Of a stretch of DNA of 17,120 bases, positions 8,833 through 15,511 are shown one piece after another (the stretch's first letter is position 1; every line of letters starts with the position of its first letter). A program made the translations under genes and the position numbers. The notes under the pieces are model-generated. The model was not told the DNA's origin, did no database searches, and saw nothing but the letters and a program-made list of their open reading frames with translations. Origin of the DNA: CAZPFP01 sp964585895 (GTDB lineage Bacteria; Patescibacteriota; Microgenomatia; PFEM01; JAHIFH01). Location: the NCBI GenBank assembly GCA_964585895.1, contig CAZPFP010000010.1, positions 1-17,120 of the forward strand. The letters are read 5' to 3'.

Positions 8833-10329
8833 TTAGCCATCTTTTTTAAGCTTCAATAAATATCGACCCGGGGGAATAACTTTGGCTAGAGCCAAATCCA
8901 GCCGATAAAGAAGAGGGAAACATTTGGTTGACAATCTTCGGGGAATTAAATTTAACCAAACAGGGAGAGCGACTTCTAAAGGGATAATCGTTTTAACTCT
9001 TAGACCCCTTTTTTGACAACGAGCCGAAAATTCTTCTAATACAGAGGGATGGGCATTAGAATCTATTAGAAGTTTGGCTAAAAATCTTTTTTTATTAGTG
9101 ATATCCAAAATGACAAATTGAGAAGAAACTCGATTCATTTCGGAAATAACTTTTACTTTTTCTTTTGGGGGAAGATGCCAAATCACCCGAAGGGCAAAAA
9201 CGGTTTTGAAATGGTTATCTTTAAAAGGTAGGCTCTTGCCGCTAGCTTTGATGGGTTTGGGTAGTTCAGTCTTTTTTCTAAATTGTTCAAGCATCGCTTC
9301 TGACGGATCAGTGGGAATAACGGAAAACCCGTTTTTGACAAGTTCGGCTGTGATTCTTCCAGTTCCGCAACCTATCTCTAAGATTGGCGATTTCTTTTGG
9401 AGAAGAGAAAAAAGAGATTGACATTCGGCGAAATGTTTATACCGTCTATAATTGGTTCCTAATCTTTTTGCTTCATATTCCCCGGCTACCTTATAAGAAA
9501 GATAGGCATTTTTCTGACTGGCTATCTTTTTAGGATAGAACATACCTCCGTAAAACGAGAGAGCATCGATAACTTTTAAGAAAGCAAGACCTAAAACAAT
9601 AAGAGGCGAAGAAAGGAGAGTTTTCCAGTTTTTAAGGTAAATTTTAAATTTTCTTTTAGTGTTAAGTTGGGATATCTTTTTGTATTTTTTCTTCAATTTT
9701 GAGATGGCCTGTCCTCTTTTAAACATTCGAGAGACTGTCTGTCTTAGAGTTGGTTCTGATTGCCTAGTCACCGTTGGTTTTATATGACTGAATTTTATCC
9801 CTTTTGATTTAAGAGCAAGATGAAGATCCCAGTCGTCGAGAGGATCAGCTTGAGGGTCAAAACCTCCAATCTGTTCAAATAAAGATTTTTTGATAAATTC
9901 TGGACCTTCCAAAACGGAATCTCTAAAAAAAATTTTTCTCTCTAATGCTCTGCATTTATTCCAGAAATTTTTGCCAGGGAGTTCTTTATAGCCGAAAGCA
10001 ATCACTTGTCCCTTCTCTTTTTCTATCACTTTAAGACATTCTTCTAAGAGATTTTGAGAAAGTTTTACATCAGCATCAAGATGGAGAAGATAGTTTCCTT
10101 TAGCTTTTTTTGAAGCAAAGTTGCGTGCGGCACTCTTACCAAGATCTTTCTTAAGAATTTTAACAAAAGGGTATTTTTTTGTGATTCGGGAAATTTTTTG
10201 GGCAGTGTTTTTTGAAGTGACGATTAAGACCTCAAAGTCTTTGTAAGTTTGCCTGGCAAGTGATTTGAGGCAACGGTCGATTAATTTAGGATTTTCTGTA
10301 TTTGAGATAGGAAGGAGAGCGGAAATCAT
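8833..10329 (-). CDS. Fusion: GT2 glycosyltransferase plus class I SAM methyltransferase
   Basis: A 498-aa two-domain protein on the opposite strand, its stop 4 nt from the end of the plus-strand operon. Residues 1 to about 210 are GT2: VISALLPISN-like start, HLDADV (83-88, DAD metal site) and PLDDWDLH (163-170). A hydrophobic hairpin lies at about 240-262. From about residue 300 a methyltransferase follows: PILEIGCGTG (315-324), acidic IPTDPSEAM, and TVFALRVIWHLPP. The C-terminus ends with hydrophobic and basic stretches. The promoter is an extended -10, TGCTATCAT, 7 nt from the ATG, so the mRNA may be leaderless. This is the second glycosyltransferase-methyltransferase fusion in the window, but with a different transferase family, so the fusion arose separately. 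Likely role: surface glycan synthesis and methylation. Confidence 0.88.
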   Translation of the reverse strand: MISALLPISNTENPKLIDRCLKSLARQTYKDFEVLIVTSKNTAQKISRITKKYPFVKILKKDLGKSAARNFASKKAKGNYLLHLDADVKLSQNLLEECLKVIEKEKGQVIAFGYKELPGKNFWNKCRALERKIFFRDSVLEGPEFIKKSLFEQIGGFDPQADPLDDWDLHLALKSKGIKFSHIKPTVTRQSEPTLRQTVSRMFKRGQAISKLKKKYKKISQLNTKRKFKIYLKNWKTLLSSPLIVLGLAFLKVIDALSFYGGMFYPKKIASQKNAYLSYKVAGEYEAKRLGTNYRRYKHFAECQSLFSLLQKKSPILEIGCGTGRITAELVKNGFSVIPTDPSEAMLEQFRKKTELPKPIKASGKSLPFKDNHFKTVFALRVIWHLPPKEKVKVISEMNRVSSQFVILDITNKKRFLAKLLIDSNAHPSVLEEFSARCQKRGLRVKTIIPLEVALPVWLNLIPRRLSTKCFPLLYRLDLALAKVIPPGRYLLKLKKDG

Positions 10330-10345
10330 CAGATTGATGATAGCA
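10330..10345 (-). promoter_or_regulatory. Extended -10 promoter of GT2-MT fusion gene, leaderless geometry
   Basis: On the minus strand TGCTATCAT (10345-10337) fits an extended -10 (TGn plus TATCAT). Exactly 7 nt then separate it from the ATG at 10329, which places transcription start at or next to the start codon. No good -35 is visible. No Shine-Dalgarno is present. Confidence 0.5.
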
Positions 10346-10367
10346 TAAACTTTTTTCTAGGAGTTAG

Positions 10368-10397
10368 TTGACTTGGGAATTTTAGGGATGATATGAT
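10368..10397 (+). promoter_or_regulatory. Promoter of Cache-domain gene (-35 TTGACT, extended -10 TGATATGAT)
   Basis: TTGACT (10368-10373), an 18-bp spacer and TATGAT (10392-10397) preceded by TGA make a near-consensus sigma70-type promoter. Seven nucleotides after the -10 comes GTG at 10405, in frame with the gene, so the mRNA would begin at the start codon. The ATG at 10393 lies inside the -10 and would then not be transcribed. Confidence 0.6.
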
Positions 10398-10404
10398 AAA
10401 AACA

Positions 10405-11495
10405 GTGAGGAAGAAACTATCACCTGACCACTTAAAAATTCGNNNNNNNNNNTGGTCGTGTTTTTCATCTCTGTTTTTGTCCTCTCTTGGTGGCAAATTG
10501 GAAGAATAACGGAAGAAAAGATAGTGAAGCGAATAGAGACGCAAGAATTGCTGACCGCTCGCTCATGTGCCCTATCGATAGGTGAATATCTTAAACCAAA
10601 GGCCGTTAGTCTTTTGATTTTGAGCGAGAGTATGGCAATTAAAGAGGGAAGACAGGAGGAAGGAGAAAAATTAATAAAGACTTTGATTAAAGAAGTGAAA
10701 GGAGAACCGCTAATTGATGTTCTTTGGTTAGACAAGGAGGGTGACGCTTTGTGGTCGACTAATCTTCGGGGTGAAAGAGTGAGAGAGGAAATTTATTTTG
10801 GTGAGAGTAATTATTTCGAATGGGCTCAGGCACAAAAAGAACCGGGGGAAATTTTTATGAGCAAGCCCTTTGTTTCCCGAGAAGGAGAACGAGGGCCGGA
10901 ATCAATCTTTATTATCGCGGCGTCAGTTCTAAATCAAGGCAGGTTTAATGGCTTGGTGCTAATGTCCTTTTCTATTGCGGAGCTGACCGAAAAATATCTT
11001 ACTCCTCTTGTTTTTGACCCTAAGGTTTACTTATATATGGTTGCTTTTAAAGAGGGAGTAATCGTTGCCACGACTAAAGAAGAGTTAATTGGAGAAAATA
11101 TTTTTCAATATATAGAGAAAAGCGATTGGCCAGAAGAAGAAAAGGAATCCTTTTTAAAGCTGATTACCGAGTCTCTTGAAGGAGAAGAAGGCACGATAGT
11201 AGGGCAACGGAACTTTTTTTCTCCAGAAAAATCAAGGTTAATCACTGCCTATTCACCGGTAAAAGTGGGAGACCAAGTTTGGTCTTTATGGATTTCTCTC
11301 CCTTATGAAGAGGCGGTGAAGGAAATGTCAGTGATTAGAGGTGTTCAAGTCGGAGAATTAATGATAGTTTTGATTGGGATTACCATTTTGATTTTGGTTT
11401 TAAATTTGGGCTTAAGGGTAGCCCAGAGGGATGCTTTCGTTGATGGTTTTCGAAATGGGCGAGACGGAATAAAAAAGATGAAGAAAAAGAACTAG
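10405..11495 (+). CDS. Membrane-anchored Cache-type sensor protein without output domain (interrupted by scaffold gap)
   Basis: After the gap the frame reads VVFFISVFVLSWWQIG, a membrane segment, then about 270 residues of extracytoplasmic domain and a second membrane segment (LMIVLIGITILILVLNLGL), ending in a basic tail of about 25 residues. The outer domain resembles double-Cache sensors (long N-terminal helix, IDVLWLDKEGDALW, GESNYFEWAQAQ, SKPFVSREGERGPESIFIIAA). No HAMP, kinase, MCP or cyclase domain follows. Before the gap, GTG at 10405 (or ATG at 10393, same frame) gives a basic MRKKLSPDHLKIR start that fits the cytoplasmic end of the first membrane segment. With exactly 10 Ns this start is out of frame with the rest, so the gap length is almost certainly a placeholder. 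The first start visible after the gap is GTG 10458. The partner signalling protein is not visible. Confidence 0.7.
10443..10452. other. Assembly gap (10 N)
   Basis: Ten ambiguous bases inside the N-terminal coding part of the Cache-domain gene. The frames on the two sides do not match with 10 nt between them, so the true gap is likely a different length (10 plus or minus a number not divisible by 3). Confidence 0.97.
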
Positions 11496-11842
11496 CTGTT
11501 TTCTTCTTTAGGTTTTTTGGCAATTTTCTTCTGGCATGCCCCGCAAATTCTCTCTTTTTGCCAGCTTGGTGCTAATATTGGCTTGCCACAAACAGAGCAG
11601 TTGAGCAGATGGTAGCTGTTGGGACCAACTTTATTACGGGCAAGGTCATCAAAGGTAAAGATTAGAAAGATAATCCCGATTTGAACAGCCGGCAAGCCAA
11701 AAATAATACTCCAGCCCGGAATTCTGAGAGCTAAAAGGATGATGCCGCCGATAAAAAGACCAGTACTGATTAGAAGAGAAGGAATAGTTTTGGTAATAAA
11801 GGTGGTGAGAATTGTTTTTAGTTTATTCTGGGCGTCTTGCAT
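11492..11842 (-). CDS. Small two-helix membrane protein with C-terminal zinc ribbon
   Basis: A 116-aa hypothetical protein. Two hydrophobic segments lie at about residues 20-39 and 46-64. A C-terminal zinc-ribbon-like element has two knuckles, CSVC (82-85) and CGAC (100-103), and the tail is basic then acidic. No catalytic motif is recognisable. Its stop shares the CTAG palindrome at 11492-11495 with the stop of the convergent Cache gene. An extended -10 (TGCTAAAAT, 11861-11853) lies 10 nt before the ATG, with a 17-bp spacer to TTTAAA, so the leader would be only a few nucleotides. It is divergent from mnmA. Function unknown. Confidence 0.72.
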   Translation of the reverse strand: MQDAQNKLKTILTTFITKTIPSLLISTGLFIGGIILLALRIPGWSIIFGLPAVQIGIIFLIFTFDDLARNKVGPNSYHLLNCSVCGKPILAPSWQKERICGACQKKIAKKPKEENS

Positions 11843-11852
11843 AGCTAAATAG

Positions 11853-11881
11853 ATTTTAGCAATAATTTTAAGTTGTTTAAA
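11853..11881 (-). promoter_or_regulatory. Promoter of zinc-ribbon gene
   Basis: On the minus strand TTTAAA (11881-11876), a 17-bp spacer and TAAAAT (11858-11853) preceded by TGC form a plausible promoter with extended -10. The -10 ends 10 nt before the ATG at 11842. Confidence 0.45.
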
Positions 11882-11902
11882 GTAGTAATAATAGGCTCGG
11901 AA

Positions 11903-11911
11903 TGATAAAAT
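11903..11911 (+). promoter_or_regulatory. Extended -10 promoter of mnmA, leaderless geometry
   Basis: TGATAAAAT (TGn plus TAAAAT, 5 of 6 to consensus) lies 7 nt before the ATG at 11919. No Shine-Dalgarno and no convincing -35 are present. Perfect 8-bp inverted repeats ATAGGCTC (11891-11898) and GAGCCTAT (11913-11920) flank the -10 symmetrically and may be an operator. Confidence 0.5.
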
Positions 11912-11918
11912 TGAGCCT

Positions 11919-13001
11919 ATGAGAGTTAAGAAGATAGCGGTGGCTCTTTCCGGAGGGGTGGATTCCGGGGTAGCGGTCGCTTTGGTGGAGAGAGCTGGTT
12001 ATAAAGTGGCGGGGTTTTATTTGCAATTGTGGAGGGAAAAAGCTACTAAAGCAGACAAATCTCTTCAGGCTGCCCAGAAAACAGCTCAACATTTAAATAT
12101 TCCTTTTTATGTAGTTGATTTCCAGGAGGTTTTTAAAAAAAGGGTGGTTGATTATTTTTTAAAAGAATATGCTCAAGGTTTAACTCCTAATCCTTGTGTC
12201 AGATGTAACCAAATAATCAAATTTGGTGAGTTAATGAAATATGCTCAAAGATCAGGTTATGACTATTTGGCCACCGGGCATTACGCCAGGATTAAGCAAA
12301 ACCATGGTTTTCATCTATTAAAAGGAAAAGATGAACAAAAAGATCAGTCTTATTTTCTCTACAATTTATCCCAGGAACAATTAAACCACACTCTTTTTCC
12401 TGTTGGTAATTATCAAAAAAAGAAAGTGGTTGGAATGGCAAAAAAGTGGAAACTACCCGTTGCCGAAAGACCCGAGTCTCAAGAAATTTGCTTTTTTAAA
12501 GAAAATGACTATCGTCCTTTTTTAAAAAGACAGATTTTGGAAAAAATTATTCCAGGAGAAGTAGTTGATACCAAAGGAAAAGTAATTGGTGAGCACCAAG
12601 GTTTACCTCTTTATACCACTGGACAAAGGCATGGTTTTAGAATTACGGATAAAAAAGTGATTGGGCCTTTGTATGTAGTGAACAAAAAAGTAAAGAAAAA
12701 CCAGTTAGTAGTGGGGTTTGGAAAAGAGGTGGAGAAAAAAGAATTTGAAGTTAGAGAGGTTAATTGGATTGCTGGAAAAGTACCTAAAAAAGAATTTAAA
12801 TGTCGAGTGAGAATAAGACATCAAGGAGAATTGTTAGAGGGCCGGGTTAAGGATACAGGGTCTGGAGTGAGAGTGGTTTTAGATGAGTCTGAGCGGGGCG
12901 TTGCCCCAGGTCAAGCGGCGGTTTTTTACCTGCCTCGCCAGCAGGCGGGCCAAGGCGAAGAAGTCTTGGGCGGAGGAATTATTGCTATTGACAATGATTA
13001 G
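11919..13001 (+). CDS. mnmA: tRNA-specific 2-thiouridylase MnmA
   Basis: A 360-aa protein of normal MnmA length. The ATP-binding PP-loop is LSGGVDSG (10-17). NPCVRCN (91-97) holds the first catalytic cysteine (Cys93), LATGHYARI follows, and ESQEICFF (186-193) holds the second (Cys191). The C-terminal half contains the LPLYTTGQRHG and beta-barrel segments (HQGELLEGRV) of the family. By family knowledge it thiolates U34 of tRNA-Lys, -Glu and -Gln, acting with a sulfur donor system not visible here. The start fits the PP-loop distance, and the upstream extended -10 sits 7 nt away, predicting a leaderless mRNA. Its last codons overlap a strong promoter for the 16S gene. Confidence 0.96.
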   Translation: MRVKKIAVALSGGVDSGVAVALVERAGYKVAGFYLQLWREKATKADKSLQAAQKTAQHLNIPFYVVDFQEVFKKRVVDYFLKEYAQGLTPNPCVRCNQIIKFGELMKYAQRSGYDYLATGHYARIKQNHGFHLLKGKDEQKDQSYFLYNLSQEQLNHTLFPVGNYQKKKVVGMAKKWKLPVAERPESQEICFFKENDYRPFLKRQILEKIIPGEVVDTKGKVIGEHQGLPLYTTGQRHGFRITDKKVIGPLYVVNKKVKKNQLVVGFGKEVEKKEFEVREVNWIAGKVPKKEFKCRVRIRHQGELLEGRVKDTGSGVRVVLDESERGVAPGQAAVFYLPRQQAGQGEEVLGGGIIAIDND

Positions 13002-13016
13002 TTCTTTTGTTATTAT
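12988..13016 (+). promoter_or_regulatory. 16S rRNA promoter inside the mnmA 3' end
   Basis: TTGACA (12988-12993) is a perfect -35. A 17-bp spacer leads to TATTAT (13011-13016), 5 of 6 to consensus, preceded by TGT as an extended -10. This is the strongest promoter-like site in the window. The -35 lies in the last codons of mnmA. Transcription should begin near 13023, about 127 nt before the mature 16S. Confidence 0.7.
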
Positions 13017-13063
13017 CAATCCAGATATGACGTAAGTAATTTGCCAAGAAGATATGGGAATTT

Positions 13064-13085
13064 GCCCCGCTTGGCGGGGCTTTTT
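13064..13085 (+). terminator. Rho-independent terminator-like hairpin (end of mnmA / 16S leader)
   Basis: GCCCCGC (13064-13070), a 3-nt TTG loop and GCGGGGC (13074-13080) form a perfect 7-bp GC-rich stem followed by five Ts. It would terminate mnmA transcripts, but it also lies about 40 nt downstream of the predicted 16S transcription start. Confidence 0.7.
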
Positions 13086-13094
13086 GGTGAAAAA

Positions 13095-13105
13095 GTTCTT
13101 TGACA
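13095..13105 (+). promoter_or_regulatory. boxA-like element in 16S leader
   Basis: GTTCTTTGACA resembles the boxA antitermination element common upstream of bacterial 16S genes (consensus near TGCTCTTTAACA). It contains TTGACA, but no acceptable -10 occurs at the right distance, so I prefer boxA over a -35. Confidence 0.4.
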
Positions 13106-13120
13106 ACTGAATTTAAATCT

Positions 13121-13145
13121 TTAACTTTATTTATTGTGGTAGGAA
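13121..13145 (+). other. 5' strand of 16S precursor processing stem
   Basis: This 25-nt segment pairs with 15403-15427 along its full length with two G-U wobbles and one mismatch, enclosing the whole 16S gene. It is the expected RNase III-type precursor stem. Confidence 0.8.
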
Positions 13146-13155
13146 GTCTATTTTT

Positions 13156-13198
<43 letters not shown>

Positions 13199-13366
13199 TA
13201 AGCATGCAAGTCGAACGCCCTAGCTTCGGTTAGGGAGTGGCGGACGGGTGAGTAACGCGTAGGAATCTACCCTTTGGTGGGGAATAGCCTCGGGAAACCG
13301 GGGGTAATACCGCATAAGCCGTTTACGGGAAAGAGCATCACTGCTCGCCGAAGGAGGAGCCTGCGT

Positions 13367-13401
<35 letters not shown>

Positions 13402-13525
13402 AGCAATGACGGGTAGCTGGTCTGAGAGGATGGTCAGCCACAGGGACACTTAGACACGGGTCCCACGTCTACGGACGGCAGCAACTAGGAATATTGCGCA
13501 ATGGGCGAAAGCCTGACGCAGCGAC

Positions 13526-13564
<39 letters not shown>

Positions 13565-14027
13565 TTTGTTTATTGGTCGACAATAGAAGAATAACCACCT
13601 GCAAACTACGTGCCAGAAGCCTCGGTGATACGTAGGGTGGAAGCGTTATCCGGATTTATTGGGCGTAAAGGGTTTCGTAGGCGGTTGGTTAAGTCCAAGT
13701 TTAAAGCCTGGGGCTCAACCCCAGAAAGGGTTTGGATACTGACTAACTAGAGGTTTTTAGAGGGTGCTGGAATTCCTGGTGTAGGAGTGAAATCCATTGA
13801 TATCAGGAGGAACGCCAAGGGCGAAGGCAGGCACCTGGGAATGACCTGACGCTAAGGAACGAAAGCTAGGGTAGCAAACCGGATTAGATACCCGGGTAGT
13901 CCTAGCCGTAAACGATCCCCGCTAGCTGGTCTGATTTTGTATTGGACTGGCGTAAGCTAACGCGTTAAGCGGGGCGCCTGGGGAGTACGACCGCAAGGTT
14001 AAAACTCAAAGGAATTGACGGGGACCT

Positions 14028-14060
<33 letters not shown>

Positions 14061-14570
14061 ACAAAGCGTAGGACCTTACCTGGGCTTGACATACTAGCTG
14101 CAAGCTTGCTGAAAGGCGAGCCGCCTTCGAGGGTGCTAGAACAGCTGCTGCATGGCTGCCGTCAGCTCGTGCCGTAGGGTGTTTCCTTAAGTGGATAAAC
14201 GAGCGCAACCCTTACTGTATGTTAAATATTCATACGGAACTGCTCCGATTAAATCGGGGAGGAAGGAGAGGACGACGACTAGTCAGCATGGTGCTTATGT
14301 CCAGGGCTACACACATCCTACAATGGGTACGACAACGAGTTGCTAAGGAGTAATCCGGAGCTAATCTCTTAAACGTATCCTCAGTTGGGATTGTGGGCTG
14401 AAATTCGCCCACATGAACATGGAATCGGTAGTAATCGCGGGTCAGCAGACCGCGGTGAATGCGTTCTCAGGTCTTGTACACACCGCCCGTCACATGAAGA
14501 AAGTCGGCAGCGCACGAAGGATTCGGTTTACCGAGTACTAATGCGAGGTCGGCGATCAGCGTGAAGTCGT

Positions 14571-15273
14571 AAGTAAATTGCGACCTATACTGGAAACGGT
14601 ATAGAAAAATCCGGCTGTATCGGGGAAGCCTAAGTTTGCTAAAATTAAAAGCAGATATGGGAACCGCGAGGGAACCCCCGAAATTTCGGGGGACTCCGTA
14701 GAGACTATACGCCGGCTCCTACCAGAAAATGACGAAAGCTTATTTGCTTGGAGCACTTCATGATGCTACCGAGCGAAAAACAACCTACCGTATTGCTCAA
14801 AAGAGCACTGAATATGTCGAATTTCTTGCTGAAGGGATTAAATCCTTAGGCCGAAAAGCCTGGACGTATAGGGAAGGAAAATCCAGAAATCTTTATATTG
14901 TTGAGTTTTCCAAGTCCCTATTGAAAGGCGCCAAAATTCGGTCTCGGCAAGATAAAATTGATTATATTCGGGGATATTTTGATGCGGAAGGTGGTATAGC
15001 CAGAAACCCGAAGGTTCGTTACTACTTGTATTTTGCTCAAAAGGATTTAAGTGATTTACAAGAAGTTAAGGACTACTTAGAGGAATTAGGCATCGCTTGC
15101 GGTAAGATTCATAATCCAAGCAAAAGAGTGGATCCGGATTATTGGAGATTTTTTATAAGAGTGAAATCTTATAAAGATTTTGCTAGAACTATTGGTTCTT
15201 GGCATCCAATCAAGCGTCGTTTTCTGCGGATGAAGAGATAGTCCATGCCCGTCGAAAGACAGGGAATAACATG
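14571..15273 (+). mobile_element. Group I self-splicing intron in 16S rRNA (after U1498)
   Basis: 703 nt. P1: exon GTCGT (14566-14570) pairs with GCGAC (14580-14584), with the U-G wobble at the splice site. P2: CTATAC (14585-14590) pairs with GTATAG (14599-14604). P3: CCGGC (14611-14615) pairs with GCCGG (14711-14715). P7: GACTAT (14703-14708) in the context AGAGACTATA pairs with ATAGTC (15238-15243) in AGATAGTCC, the classical R and S elements. P8: 14723-14734 pairs with 15215-15226, 12 bp with one wobble. P9: 15248-15264, a GAAA tetraloop hairpin. The last intron base is G (15273), as required. A perfect 18-nt palindrome, CCCCCGAAATTTCGGGGG, sits before the R element, probably a P6-region stem. 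The intron contains a LAGLIDADG gene in the P8 loop. P4-P6 pairings and the subgroup were not settled. Confidence 0.93.
14729..15241 (+). CDS. LAGLIDADG homing endonuclease encoded in the 16S intron
   Basis: A 170-aa protein with two LAGLIDADG motifs, YLLGALHDAT (5-14, Asp12) and YIRGYFDAEG (79-88, Asp85), each keeping the acidic residue that binds metal. Two motifs in one short chain indicate a compact monomer of the I-DmoI type. By family knowledge it cuts intron-free 16S alleles near the insertion site and so drives intron homing. Motif 1 begins five residues after the ATG, which supports this start. No Shine-Dalgarno is present. The ATG lies in the 5' strand of P8 and the TAG stop (15239-15241) lies in the P7 3' strand, so the gene is interlocked with the ribozyme core. 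Confidence 0.92.
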   Translation: MTKAYLLGALHDATERKTTYRIAQKSTEYVEFLAEGIKSLGRKAWTYREGKSRNLYIVEFSKSLLKGAKIRSRQDKIDYIRGYFDAEGGIARNPKVRYYLYFAQKDLSDLQEVKDYLEELGIACGKIHNPSKRVDPDYWRFFIRVKSYKDFARTIGSWHPIKRRFLRMKR

Positions 15274-15317
15274 AACAAGGTATCCGTTCTGGAAGGAGCG
15301 GATGGATCACCTCCTTT

Positions 15318-15402
15318 CTGGAGTATTACGGTCCCTCACCACTTGTGATGAGGGAAAAACACCCGAGCTTTTGTTAATTTTGCTCGTGATTAAAATTAAC
15401 AG
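15318..15402 (+). other. 16S 3' trailer with hairpins
   Basis: The transcribed spacer between mature 16S and the processing stem. It contains CCCTCA (15333-15338) with TGAGGG (15349-15354), and GTTAATTTT (15373-15381) with AAAATTAAC (15392-15400), a perfect 9-bp hairpin. No gene is visible. Confidence 0.6.
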
Positions 15403-15427
15403 TTCCTACCACATTAAATAGGGTTAA
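15403..15427 (+). other. 3' strand of 16S precursor processing stem
   Basis: Complementary to 13121-13145 across 25 positions (two wobbles, one mismatch). It lies 86 nt beyond the mature 16S 3' end. Confidence 0.8.
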
Positions 15428-15430
15428 GGG

Positions 15431-15464
15431 AAAAAAAGGCTCACTTTGAAGGTGGGCTTTTTTT
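15431..15464 (+). terminator. Terminator of the solitary 16S unit
   Basis: GCTCAC (15439-15444), loop TTTGAAG and GTGGGC (15452-15457) form the stem, extended by the flanking A and T runs. Seven Ts follow. The A-run on the other side could make it work in both directions. It ends the rRNA transcript immediately after the processing stem. Confidence 0.8.
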
Positions 15465-15472
15465 AGTGGTGG

Positions 15473-15502
15473 TTGTTTAAAAAAAGAGGCTAGTGTTAAG
15501 AT
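15473..15502 (+). promoter_or_regulatory. Promoter of nuclease gene (extended -10 TGTTAAGAT)
   Basis: TTGTTT (15473-15478), an 18-bp spacer and TAAGAT (15497-15502) preceded by TGT. The -10 ends 9 nt before the ATG, so the leader would be two or three nucleotides. The -35 is weak. Confidence 0.4.
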
Positions 15503-15511
15503 AAAGATGGA

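Noticed and set aside
10382..10735. Minus-strand frames running across the N gap
   Set aside because: They translate through ambiguous bases and oppose the well-supported Cache-domain gene.
13100..13130. TTGACA at 13100 as the -35 of the 16S promoter
   Set aside because: No good -10 lies 16-18 bp downstream, the segment there belongs to the processing stem, and GTTCTTTGACA is better explained as boxA-like.
14571..15273. Archaeal-type bulge-helix-bulge rRNA intron (LAGLIDADG genes are common in those)
   Set aside because: The insert has P1 with U-G at the splice site, P3, P7 R/S elements, P9 and a terminal G, all hallmarks of a group I ribozyme.
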